Shown: positions 1-5,911, numbered from the stretch's first letter. The stretch: 6,580 nt of DNA from CAYLVJ01 sp964501525 (GCA_964501525.1 CAZCSI010000026.1:1-6580); one strand, 5' to 3'. Numbers and translations are program-made. Notes: generated from the sequence alone by a model not told the origin.

Positions 1-93
1 TGCGGAGTTCATGCAAAATCGACCGCGCTGCAAAGCAAAGCCGAATAAAAATCCCACCGCTAAACCGCTAATAATCGTAATCCAAGTAAGCAT
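1..93 (-). CDS. YeeE/YedE (TsuA-type) sulfur-compound permease, N-terminal fragment
   Basis: Only the first 31 codons are inside the window; the gene runs off the left edge. The reading frame opens with a hydrophobic helix (residues 4-20) and then GFALQRGRFCMNSA (residues 18-31), the N-terminal signature of the YeeE/YedE family with its conserved cysteine (C27). Members of this family are inner-membrane channels; TsuA-type members take up thiosulfate and commonly work with a TusA-like protein. That partner lies directly upstream here: its TGA stop, one TTC codon and this ATG follow each other in one frame, so translation is probably coupled. No Shine-Dalgarno sequence is visible. Family assignment is strong despite the short fragment; the substrate (thiosulfate or another sulfur compound) is inferred. 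Confidence 0.85.
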   Translation of the reverse strand, partial: MLTWITIISGLAVGFLFGFALQRGRFCMNSA

Positions 94-96
94 GAA

Positions 97-351
97 TCAT
101 TTAACTCGAATTATTATCCGATGGTCCGGACCCTTGTCTATTTTCTCTAGTTTCAGCACCTCGTGTCCTTCCTTTTCGCTGCTCCGAGGAATCCGCTCCA
201 AAGACAAGGGGTAATCCGTCAATATTTCCAAAACCTGCCCGGATTCCATTTCTTTCAGTTTTTTCCTCGCCTTTATATCGGGATAAGGACAGATTTCGCC
301 CCGGACATCCAAGCTATCGCTGATAGCGAACTCGTTATCTTTTTTAGTCAT
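97..351 (-). CDS. TusA-family sulfur carrier protein
   Basis: An 84-residue protein of normal TusA length. The family core begins at LDVRGEICPYP (residues 14-24), where C21 in the C-P-x-P motif is the cysteine that carries sulfur as a persulfide. The second half follows the beta-alpha-beta pattern of the family (VLEILTDYPLSLERIPR, then a GHEVL strand). TusA proteins are cytoplasmic sulfur-transfer proteins; a distinct group is encoded beside YeeE/YedE permeases, as here, and is thought to accept or relay sulfur from the imported compound rather than serve tRNA thiolation. The gene lies 23 bases after the anchored thioredoxin-like gene and 3 bases before the permease, so it is part of one operon. 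The start is preceded by AACAAATT with no Shine-Dalgarno site. The exact donor and acceptor are unknown. Confidence 0.92.
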   Translation of the reverse strand: MTKKDNEFAISDSLDVRGEICPYPDIKARKKLKEMESGQVLEILTDYPLSLERIPRSSEKEGHEVLKLEKIDKGPDHRIIIRVK

Positions 352-374
352 AATTTGTTCAACTGTAAATTAAT

Positions 375-842
375 TTACTCTAAAAGTTTATCCCCAGGAT
401 TAACACAACCATTTTCTATACACTCAACAATCTTAGCTTCTATATCGTCAGCCATATACTCGGCATAACCGACAATCGGTTCAAAGTCACCGATAAAGGT
501 GGTTGGAACTCCCCGGGCCTGGATACCGTATGCCTGAGCCACTTTTTGGAATAACTGGGCATTATCCTGGTTTTTCCAAGTCTCGAATGATTCAACCCTC
601 AGCTCCGGGTACTTATTTTCCATTTCTTCCAAGAATGGTTTTTCCACTGCACAGTGCGGACAACCATCTCCCCAGAAGAAATAGATGACAACTTTGTCCG
701 AATCATTTTCCACATTATTAACAAGGCTCGCCTCTTCGTTCTCTCCGCTTTGCTCGGACGGCGCGCTTCGTTTCAACAACCAGGCTCCGCCGCCCAAGAG
801 CAAAATTGCAGCCAAACCAATTATAAACAATTGTTTTTTCAT
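375..842 (-). CDS. Membrane-anchored thioredoxin-like protein (CPHC)
   Basis: A 155-residue protein with an uncleaved-looking hydrophobic anchor (residues 4-23, followed by KR), a polar acidic spacer (about 25-50) and one thioredoxin-fold domain (about 51-148). The active site is C61-P-H-C64 after a FFWGDG strand-turn, and GVPT (P113) supplies the cis-proline. A second pair, C141-x4-C146, ends the domain. The domain is expected outside the cytoplasm, where it would reduce or isomerise thiols. It differs at only two residues over about 100 from the first domain of the 615-residue protein encoded two genes upstream (E67/Q56 and E140/D129), so it probably handles the same partner and may be recharged by the CcdA core of that protein. 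It ends just after the duplicated block, with the tail LLE. The precise substrate is unknown. Confidence 0.87.
   Translation of the reverse strand: MKKQLFIIGLAAILLLGGGAWLLKRSAPSEQSGENEEASLVNNVENDSDKVVIYFFWGDGCPHCAVEKPFLEEMENKYPELRVESFETWKNQDNAQLFQKVAQAYGIQARGVPTTFIGDFEPIVGYAEYMADDIEAKIVECIENGCVNPGDKLLE
388..686. repeat. Near-identical 299-bp direct repeat, copy 1
   Basis: This block inside the anchored thioredoxin-like gene matches 2715-3013 at 287 of 299 positions by eye, in the same orientation and 2327 bases apart. The mismatches are at 420, 423, 447, 615, 618, 630, 633, 639, 644, 648, 651 and 654, leaving 448-614 identical. Only two change an amino acid (423 and 644). Similarity stops abruptly at both ends, close to the domain boundaries (from the IYFFWGDG strand to NPGDK). 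Confidence 0.95.
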
Positions 843-851
843 AGCTTTAAT

Positions 852-1259
852 TTATTTACTTTTAATCATACCCGCCTTTACCCATTTTTCGGCTTCATCA
901 GCATCAATTAATTCTTCAACCTCTTTTTCATCCGACATCTTAATCTTGGCAATCCAGCCCTCACCGTAAGGGTCTTTGTTTATTACAGACGGATTGTCGA
1001 AAAGGCTGTCGTTTACTTCAATAACTTCTCCGGACACGGGGCTGGACAGGTGACCGCTCCACTTAAGCGCTTCAAGAGACACATAGGTGTCCCTTTTTTT
1101 AAGCACCTGCCCCTTCTGAGGAAGTTTGATAAACACAAACTCTTTTACCTTGTCTGCGGCAGGCTTGATCACTCCTAACACAGCAACATCTCCTTCAATG
1201 CGCGCCCAAGAATAATCTTGGTTGTAGAATAAGTTGTCAGGTAAACTATTTTCGGTCAT
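852..1259 (-). CDS. GcvH-like lipoyl carrier protein (LbpA-like candidate)
   Basis: A 135-residue protein of the glycine cleavage H / biotinyl-lipoyl fold. The lipoylation segment reads SLEALKWSGHLSSPVSGEV (from residue 61); K66 sits exactly seven residues before the P of SPVSGEV, the spacing of the lipoyl-lysine in GcvH. The downstream EVIEVN, NP and GEGW motifs and the charged C-terminal helix also fit. Classic H proteins shuttle aminomethyl groups between GcvP and GcvT, but neither gene is here. The neighbours are instead TusA, a sulfur permease and thioredoxin-like proteins. GcvH-like proteins called LbpA serve sulfur oxidation with the sHdr complex, so a sulfur-related lipoyl carrier is an attractive reading. 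It remains inference: no hdr or lipoate-assembly gene is visible. The gene is 29 bases after the 615-residue gene and 9 bases before the next. Confidence 0.85.
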   Translation of the reverse strand: MTENSLPDNLFYNQDYSWARIEGDVAVLGVIKPAADKVKEFVFIKLPQKGQVLKKRDTYVSLEALKWSGHLSSPVSGEVIEVNDSLFDNPSVINKDPYGEGWIAKIKMSDEKEVEELIDADEAEKWVKAGMIKSK

Positions 1260-1288
1260 ATTTTCTTATCGTTAATTTTAATATTATT

Positions 1289-3136
1289 TTACTTATCTTG
1301 TTGGTCTGTGAGCGCATCACTGTCCGGTGCTAAAACATTTTCTTCCGTGCCAATTTTTATCCCGTATTTTGGCAGAACTTTACGGTGAATAAACATTATC
1401 AACAAAGAGGCGACAGCAGAACCGGCGAATATCAACAAACTGGTTCCGATATTGTTCATCAGGTCGGGTTCAATAAGCATTACCGAGGCCAAGGCCAGCA
1501 TAATCACTCCTCCAACAAGCTTGAGCATCCGGCCATGTTTCTCTTGGAAATTTCCGGCTTGCAAAGTCATGGTGGCGCCTACAACCACTATCATCTCGTC
1601 CATCATGTAGATCAGCAAGTACAGAAACAGGAGTGATATAAAAGTACGGGTAGGTACTTGATGTCGGGCAAGTAAGTTGGTCCAAACCACTGGAAAACCG
1701 GCTGTACAAGGCATCTCTACCAGCGCCACCCCCAAGGCCAAACTGGCTGTGCCCGTTATCATGCTCCAGGTCGACCTGTCACCCTTCATTATACCCCGTA
1801 CGTTTTTAAATATTTTAGGCTTGTGCTTGTCGGAGATTGTGAAGGATATGCCCTTTTTATACCAGAAATAGTCCTTGATATTGACCAAAGCAAAAATAAG
1901 GGCAATCAAGGCAACTCCGATCTGAATCCAGGTCAAATAACCAATGTACGCAAATACATTCAAAAGCCCGGCCATAAACAAACCGTAAGCGCTGGTGGTA
2001 ACCAGAAGAAAAGTTGTTCCCACCAAAAATGTTTTCTTTTTGGACCCCGTATAGACTACTATACCTAAAAGGAAACTTACCAACCATAAAGAACAAGGGT
2101 TAAAGCCGTCTACAAAGGCGATGAGTGCGGTAGACAGGAAAAGGGGCATGCTCGAAAGATCAATTTTTCCTAATAAGGGAAGGTTTATCTCTTGTTTGTC
2201 TTCAGGAGTAAAATCGGAAAGTTTAGGCATAGACGGAGTAACACCCTCTATTTTTTCCAGAGGGCAGCCGCAATCCTTTTTCTGGCAATTAATGATCTCG
2301 GTCTCCAAATTATTTCGAATCGATGCTTCTCCCATATAATATTTGTCCCCCAGAAACACGATGGGATAAGCACCCGACGACAAGCCGTAATTTTCTTTGA
2401 ACAGTTGATACAGCTCGTTTTCTTTCTCCTCGTTTATATTATGTCTATTGACACCTATATTGTACTTTGCCTCTAATCCTTCTAAAAAATCTTCCTTTAA
2501 CAAGGCTTGGCATTGAGAGCAGTCGTCTTTATAGAAAAAATGAAGACATAATTCACCTTTCTCCTGTACCTCTTCTTCCGCCGCCCCACTTACCTGTTCT
2601 GTTTCATTTTCATATTCATCCGGCCGGGAAATATCCTTTTCTTCATCATTATCAAGGCTTGAGTCAACAAGAGGCCCTGACTCTGATTCATTTGTTTCTT
2701 CTATAATCCCGGCCTTATCCCCAGGATTAACACAACCATTTTCTATGCAGTCAACAATCTTAGCTTCTATATCATCAGCCATATACTCGGCATAACCGAC
2801 AATCGGTTCAAAGTCACCGATAAAGGTGGTTGGAACTCCCCGGGCCTGGATACCGTATGCCTGAGCCACTTTTTGGAATAACTGGGCATTATCCTGGTTT
2901 TTCCAAGTCTCGAATGATTCAACCCTCAGCTCCGGGTACTTGTTCTCCATTTCTTCTAAAAATGGCTTTTGCACGGCGCAATGCGGACAACCATCTCCCC
3001 AGAAGAAATAGATTGTGGTCGGTTCTCCGGCCAAAACCGGGTCAACTCCGAGCAAAGTTTGATTTTCGAACGCGGTAAAGTTTGTCCCTGACAACAGAAA
3101 AGAAAGAAGTAATGCGAGAAAAATGATTTTTTTCAT
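1289..3136 (-). CDS. Two-thioredoxin-domain plus CcdA/DsbD-type transmembrane thiol:disulfide transporter
   Basis: A 615-residue fusion. Residues 1-36 form a signal peptide or anchor, with a possible cleavage site after VLA. Thioredoxin-like domain 1 (about 40-140) has C50-P-H-C53, cis-P102 and C130-x4-C135. An acidic disordered linker covers about 141-195. Domain 2 (about 196-292) has C206-S-Q-C209 and C284-x4-C289, plus C291. The remainder (about 328-585) is a CcdA/DsbD-like membrane domain with roughly six to seven helices and the two expected membrane cysteines, C348 in FNPCS and C477 in MPCTAGFP. Such cores pass electrons from cytoplasmic thioredoxin to extracytoplasmic thiols; here the two fused domains would be the outer acceptors. 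Both lie N-terminal to the core, unlike classic DsbD, which has one domain on each side. It is first in the operon; the 159 bases upstream contain only a weak -10-like TATTAT and no clear promoter or terminator. Confidence 0.9.
   Translation of the reverse strand: MKKIIFLALLLSFLLSGTNFTAFENQTLLGVDPVLAGEPTTIYFFWGDGCPHCAVQKPFLEEMENKYPELRVESFETWKNQDNAQLFQKVAQAYGIQARGVPTTFIGDFEPIVGYAEYMADDIEAKIVDCIENGCVNPGDKAGIIEETNESESGPLVDSSLDNDEEKDISRPDEYENETEQVSGAAEEEVQEKGELCLHFFYKDDCSQCQALLKEDFLEGLEAKYNIGVNRHNINEEKENELYQLFKENYGLSSGAYPIVFLGDKYYMGEASIRNNLETEIINCQKKDCGCPLEKIEGVTPSMPKLSDFTPEDKQEINLPLLGKIDLSSMPLFLSTALIAFVDGFNPCSLWLVSFLLGIVVYTGSKKKTFLVGTTFLLVTTSAYGLFMAGLLNVFAYIGYLTWIQIGVALIALIFALVNIKDYFWYKKGISFTISDKHKPKIFKNVRGIMKGDRSTWSMITGTASLALGVALVEMPCTAGFPVVWTNLLARHQVPTRTFISLLFLYLLIYMMDEMIVVVGATMTLQAGNFQEKHGRMLKLVGGVIMLALASVMLIEPDLMNNIGTSLLIFAGSAVASLLIMFIHRKVLPKYGIKIGTEENVLAPDSDALTDQQDK
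2715..3013. repeat. Near-identical 299-bp direct repeat, copy 2
   Basis: Partner of 388-686, coding for thioredoxin-like domain 1 of the 615-residue fusion. The uninterrupted identical core is 2775-2941. The flanks on both sides, coding for the signal peptide and the acidic linker, are unrelated to those of copy 1, so only the domain itself was duplicated or homogenised. Confidence 0.95.
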
Positions 3137-3295
3137 AACTACAATTTAATGATTATTGATTAAAGCTTATAATATTTCGATTTCTTTAACAATGCAGCTG
3201 ATTAACGACACAATTGACTTTCGTATGCTTTCATTACAAACAAGCGGAAACTCCAGACAGGGTTGCGAGAATTAAAATTTTGTTTTGCACAATAA

Positions 3296-3673
3296 CTAAA
3301 TCTCTAACCTTTCCTTCTTGTCTTCCAACTCTTGCTTTGTCTCGGAAAGAAGCTGAAAGTCACTGACTATCTTTTGTGCCTTTTCTCTCGTGGCGCCTTT
3401 TTTAGCAAAAGTTATAGCTTTTACTGGACACAAATTAGCGCAGGTTTGACAGGCTACCATGCATTTTGTAGGGTTGACCACCATTGCTTTCCTTTTTTTA
3501 TAGTCAAACCTATACACACCTCTGCCGCAAGTAGTGACACACATTCCGCAGCCGATACATTTTGATTCATCTATAACCGGGTGCCAATCAATTTTATCGC
3601 GATCCACACCGTGGAACTTATCAGGTTGCGGATTCTCCGCCGACTGACCATCTGGTTGACGTGAGCAGTTCAT
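3296..3673 (-). CDS. Two-cluster 4Fe-4S ferredoxin-family protein
   Basis: A 125-residue cytoplasmic protein with two iron-sulfur motifs. The first is C39-x2-C42-x2-C45-x3-C49, a standard 4Fe-4S site. The second is C71-x3-C75-x2-C78-x3-C82-P, with one extra residue between the first two cysteines; from memory, the NP-x-x-C-M-V-x-C-x-T-C-A-N-x-C-P form recurs in a distinct family of small anaerobe ferredoxins, so this is probably a family trait rather than damage. Residues 22-38 (WHPVIDESK) lead into the clusters and residues 93-125 form a charged, probably helical or coiled tail. The likely role is electron transfer to an unidentified partner. It has its own A/T-rich leader resembling that of the cupin gene upstream, lies 74 bases after it and 159 bases before the redox operon, so its transcription unit is uncertain. 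Confidence 0.88.
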   Translation of the reverse strand: MNCSRQPDGQSAENPQPDKFHGVDRDKIDWHPVIDESKCIGCGMCVTTCGRGVYRFDYKKRKAMVVNPTKCMVACQTCANLCPVKAITFAKKGATREKAQKIVSDFQLLSETKQELEDKKERLEI

Positions 3674-3700
3674 AATTTTATTGGTTTACATTAATCAAAA
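3674..3700 (-). promoter_or_regulatory. A/T-rich leader shared with the cupin gene
   Basis: The 27 bases before the ferredoxin ATG agree with the 27 bases before the cupin ATG at 21 positions without gaps. Shared elements, read toward the ATG, are TTTT, ATTAA, T, AACC and TAAAATT. No Shine-Dalgarno sequence is present. It may be a common translation-initiation leader, promoter or operator; the sequence alone does not decide which. Confidence 0.4.
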
Positions 3701-3704
3701 TAAT

Positions 3705-3755
3705 CCCTTACCCCTGTCTCTTAAATCTCACCCTTATTATCCCCCCTCTAATCCC
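3705..3755 (-). other. G-rich transcribed tract at the cupin-ferredoxin junction
   Basis: On the transcribed (minus) strand five G runs of three to six bases occur within 51 bases (complement of C runs at 3705-3707, 3711-3714, 3731-3733, 3741-3746 and 3753-3755). They overlap the cupin stop codon and reach the ferredoxin leader. A 9-base direct repeat, TAATCCCTT on the plus strand, flanks the tract (3701-3709 and 3749-3757). One loop would be 17 bases long, so a G-quadruplex is possible but not canonical. Confidence 0.3.
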
Positions 3756-4059
3756 TTGGTCTGTCTTGAATTCCCAGAACAACCAAATCATCTATTGCCT
3801 TTATGCCCCTTATCTCATCCTTTTTCATATAGATACTTTGGTTTTTGGTTAAGGTAAACTCACCGTTAATATCGGTGAAAGCTCCTTTGCCCTCAAGAAC
3901 GGTTAAGAGCACGCCGTAATCTTCGGGATGAGTCGGTATTTCCACGCCTGATTTCAAACAAATCAATGCGGCGTGGAAACCTTTAGCGTTAAGATAGTGC
4001 CTTTTTACAGGTTTTTCATCAGAAAAGATGATTTTTTTATTTAAGTCGTATGTTTTCAT
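3748..4059 (-). CDS. Small single-domain cupin-like protein
   Basis: A 103-residue protein with a cupin beta-barrel pattern: GVEIPTHPEDYGVLLTVLEGKG (residues 38-59) corresponds to cupin motif 1, and the stretch from about 71 to 97, ending in DDLVVLGI, to motif 2. Metal ligands are incomplete. H44 and E56 can be placed, but the second histidine of motif 1 is absent and the usual motif 2 histidine position (PxGxxH) reads as KKDEIRG. It may therefore bind metal weakly, bind a ligand without metal, or be a regulatory or storage relative. No enzymatic role can be named. It is 92 bases downstream of the permease gene and 74 bases upstream of the ferredoxin gene, with a leader of its own, so co-regulation with the ferredoxin is possible. 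Confidence 0.75.
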   Translation of the reverse strand: MKTYDLNKKIIFSDEKPVKRHYLNAKGFHAALICLKSGVEIPTHPEDYGVLLTVLEGKGAFTDINGEFTLTKNQSIYMKKDEIRGIKAIDDLVVLGIQDRPRD

Positions 4060-4086
4060 AATTTTACCGGTTAATGTTAATTAAAA
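4060..4086 (-). promoter_or_regulatory. A/T-rich leader shared with the ferredoxin gene
   Basis: Partner of 3674-3700: 21 of 27 positions agree immediately before the ATG. The transcribed strand contains ATTAACATTAACC and then TAAAATT directly before the start codon. No Shine-Dalgarno sequence is visible. Confidence 0.4.
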
Positions 4087-4151
4087 GTTTTCCAAGATAT
4101 TGCACGCTGCTGCAAATAAAGTAAAAACTATTTTCTTTCATACACCCGCGG

Positions 4152-5309
4152 TTAAACCATAAATCCGTAAACAAAACCGGCCAAGGTGGTTAAAACCACT
4201 ATTGAAGTGGTATAAACCAGTGTTTTCTTGGTGCCGATCAGTTTTTTAATCACCAAAAGCCCCTGCAAAGATAAAACCGGATCAGCCAGAAGATAAGCCA
4301 GCAAGGGGCCTTTATTCATTCCCATTCTCATAAAGTTCTCAGCGATCGGCACCTCCACCAGAGCCGGAAAGTAGGCAAGTGCGCCGAACATGACCGCTGC
4401 AAAGTTAGTCAACAGCGTATTTTGACTGGCCAAGGCGGAAAACTCTTTCTCAGGAATAAGATGGGTGACAGCTGCAGCTAAAAACACGCCCGCTAAAAGC
4501 AAGGGGATAATCTGGCCGATAAACTTAATGGTCTCTCCCCACCAGGCGCTTCTTCTTTGTTGCGGAAGCCACGAAAAGGTCATTACCAGCTGAATCAAAA
4601 CCAAGGGAAAGATCAGAGCGTACCTCAAGTTGCTATTGATAGGCGCGGTACCGACCACCAAAATGGCAATCAAGGTCGCCCAGAACCAAAATGTCTTTGG
4701 ACCCTGAAGCTGGTCCAGGTCCTGAGCAAGCCCGTCAAGGGCTCCGTCTTCTCTGCCATTGCCGAAAATAAACTCCATTATCAAGCCGACTAAAACAGCA
4801 AAAACAACAGAAAGAACGAACCTGACAGCACTAAAATCCCATCCGATCCTCTGCCCCGTTAAGAGAATAGTTAAAATATTAAAAGCGGGTCCGGCGTACA
4901 AAAGAGTAGTAGCGATACCCAACCCCGCGCCTTTTTTCCAGATACCGGCAAATAAAGGCAGAATGGTGCAGGAACAAACCTGAACTAAAAAGCCGGATGA
5001 AACCGCGATCAAGTAAGCCAGCCACTTTTTTGTTTTACCGGAAAGGTATTTAAGCACCTGTTGAGAGTCGATCAGACTATTGACCGCTCCGGCAATAAAA
5101 AAAGCGGGAATCAAGCAAAAAAGAACATGAGCGGAAAGATAATCAGCCAACCCCAGCCAGCCCTGGTAAACCGCCTCTCCAATAAGGTTCTGAATTGACT
5201 CCCTGGCTAAAAAACTACCTATTGGCTGCTGCCACAAAAAAATGACCAGATAAGCTCCGGCAAGCAGTCCCAAAACCCAGTTCTTTTTAATTATCGATAC
5301 AACTTTCAT
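4152..5309 (-). CDS. DUF318/ArsP-type permease
   Basis: A 385-residue membrane protein with about ten hydrophobic segments (for example 12-27, 60-80, 98-122, 127-152, 161-183, 207-223, 228-247, 263-284, 333-354, 362-384) and a cytoplasmic-type charged loop at about 184-205. The family signature is clear: V-C112-S-C114-TILPLFAGIWKKGAG followed by LLYAGPAFNILT, with a second half (about 310-365) containing VEVPIAENF and ADPVLSL. Family members include ArsP, an exporter of trivalent organoarsenicals; many others have no proven substrate. Here it is last in an arsR - thioredoxin-like - permease set, 3 bases after the thioredoxin-like gene. The upstream AAAAGG, eight bases before ATG, is the only Shine-Dalgarno-like site in the window. 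The C-x-C pair could contact a thiophilic substrate, but the cargo is inferred. Confidence 0.88.
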   Translation of the reverse strand: MKVVSIIKKNWVLGLLAGAYLVIFLWQQPIGSFLARESIQNLIGEAVYQGWLGLADYLSAHVLFCLIPAFFIAGAVNSLIDSQQVLKYLSGKTKKWLAYLIAVSSGFLVQVCSCTILPLFAGIWKKGAGLGIATTLLYAGPAFNILTILLTGQRIGWDFSAVRFVLSVVFAVLVGLIMEFIFGNGREDGALDGLAQDLDQLQGPKTFWFWATLIAILVVGTAPINSNLRYALIFPLVLIQLVMTFSWLPQQRRSAWWGETIKFIGQIIPLLLAGVFLAAAVTHLIPEKEFSALASQNTLLTNFAAVMFGALAYFPALVEVPIAENFMRMGMNKGPLLAYLLADPVLSLQGLLVIKKLIGTKKTLVYTTSIVVLTTLAGFVYGFMV

Positions 5310-5312
5310 ACC

Positions 5313-5567
5313 TTATTCCTTTTCTGTTTCCTGAATAGCTTTTTTTATCTCTTCAACACCGCTTGGCAGTCCGGCCAAAACAGGTTTGTTGTCAATCGCT
5401 AAAACCGGGCTGGACATAACACCCATCTCTACTATCTTTTGAATGCCAAGCTGGCCGGTCAGATACTCGACCTCGCCCCCTAAATCCATTTCTTCAACCG
5501 CCTGCCTGGTTAGTTCGTATAATTTCTTGCAGGTTGGACAACCTGAACCCAAAACTTGAATCTTCAT
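5313..5567 (-). CDS. Small thioredoxin-like protein (redox-active disulfide protein type)
   Basis: An 84-residue cytoplasmic protein of the short thioredoxin/glutaredoxin-like type (Thioredoxin_3 family). MKIQVLGSGCPTCKK opens with a beta strand and the C10-P-T-C13 active site; SSPVLAI (P54) gives the cis-proline and GLPSGVEEIKKAI the closing helix. Proteins of this type are very often encoded beside DUF318 permeases and ArsR regulators, and probably supply reducing power or hold the thiophilic substrate for the permease. The gene is 20 bases after arsR and 3 bases before the permease gene, so the three form one operon. The start follows ACTACGAAT with no Shine-Dalgarno sequence. It is unrelated in detail to the CPHC domains in the first operon. 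Confidence 0.9.
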   Translation of the reverse strand: MKIQVLGSGCPTCKKLYELTRQAVEEMDLGGEVEYLTGQLGIQKIVEMGVMSSPVLAIDNKPVLAGLPSGVEEIKKAIQETEKE

Positions 5568-5587
5568 ATTCGTAGTTTTAAATCTTA

Positions 5588-5911
5588 TTAAACATTTGAC
5601 TCCGACCTCGACAATTCGTTCACCAACGAGACCACCTTCTCTCCCCTCTCAGTGAGCTTGTAATGCGCCCTCCTGCCCTTTTTGCGGGCCTGCACCAGCT
5701 TTTCCTTTTTTAAAGCAGATAGATGATGAGAAACAAGGCTCTGAGGTATATCAAGGCTCTCTACGACCTCGCACACACAGCAAGAACCCCGTTCAAGCGT
5801 GAAGAGTATCTTGAGTCTGTTTTTATCGGAAACAATCTTTAAAAGAGAACACAAACAAGTAATCTTTTTAAAGTTTTCCTTTTCAAGACAACAGTTTTTA
5901 TATGAATGCAT
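5588..5911 (-). CDS. ArsR/SmtB-family metal- or metalloid-sensing repressor
   Basis: A 107-residue winged-helix regulator of usual family length. The core runs from about 22 to 100, with the DNA-recognition helix around SLVSHHLSALKKEKLV (residues 58-73) and a wing at RKKGRRAHYKL. Candidate sensor cysteines are C44, C45 and C47 in CCVCEV, which matches the alpha-3 site of ArsR-type sensors (C-x-C), plus C7, C8, C19 and C21 in the N-terminal extension, which could add ligands as in CadC-like sensors. It likely represses its own operon with the thioredoxin-like and permease genes until a thiophilic ion or arsenical binds. The promoter ends almost at the ATG, and a palindrome overlaps the predicted start site. 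Which ion is sensed cannot be read from the sequence. Confidence 0.92.
   Translation of the reverse strand: MHSYKNCCLEKENFKKITCLCSLLKIVSDKNRLKILFTLERGSCCVCEVVESLDIPQSLVSHHLSALKKEKLVQARKKGRRAHYKLTERGEKVVSLVNELSRSESNV

Noticed and set aside
503..688. A plus-strand reading frame nearly repeated at 2830-3078
   Set aside because: Both are antisense shadows of the duplicated thioredoxin block; their similarity comes from the DNA repeat, and the opposite strand carries a clear family domain.
654..969. Overlapping plus-strand reading frames of 85 and 94 residues
   Set aside because: They lie opposite the anchored thioredoxin-like and GcvH-like genes and show no domain pattern.
852..1259. Calling this a true glycine cleavage H protein
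   Set aside because: No gcvP, gcvT or lpd gene is adjacent, and the lysine context differs from the usual one, so only the fold is asserted.
3169..3174. TATTAT as the -10 box of a promoter for the redox operon
   Set aside because: No acceptable -35 box lies 16-18 bases upstream, and the region is A/T-rich.
3202..3234. A ten-codon minus-strand reading frame upstream of the 615-residue gene
   Set aside because: It has no ribosome-binding site and no recognisable leader-peptide feature; such short frames are expected by chance.
4100..4115. Inverted repeat TTGCA/TGCAA as a terminator after the permease gene
   Set aside because: The stem is only five bases, and no T run follows it on the transcribed strand.
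4152..5309. Naming the permease arsP
   Set aside because: The family includes many members without arsenic function; the sequence shows the family but not the substrate.
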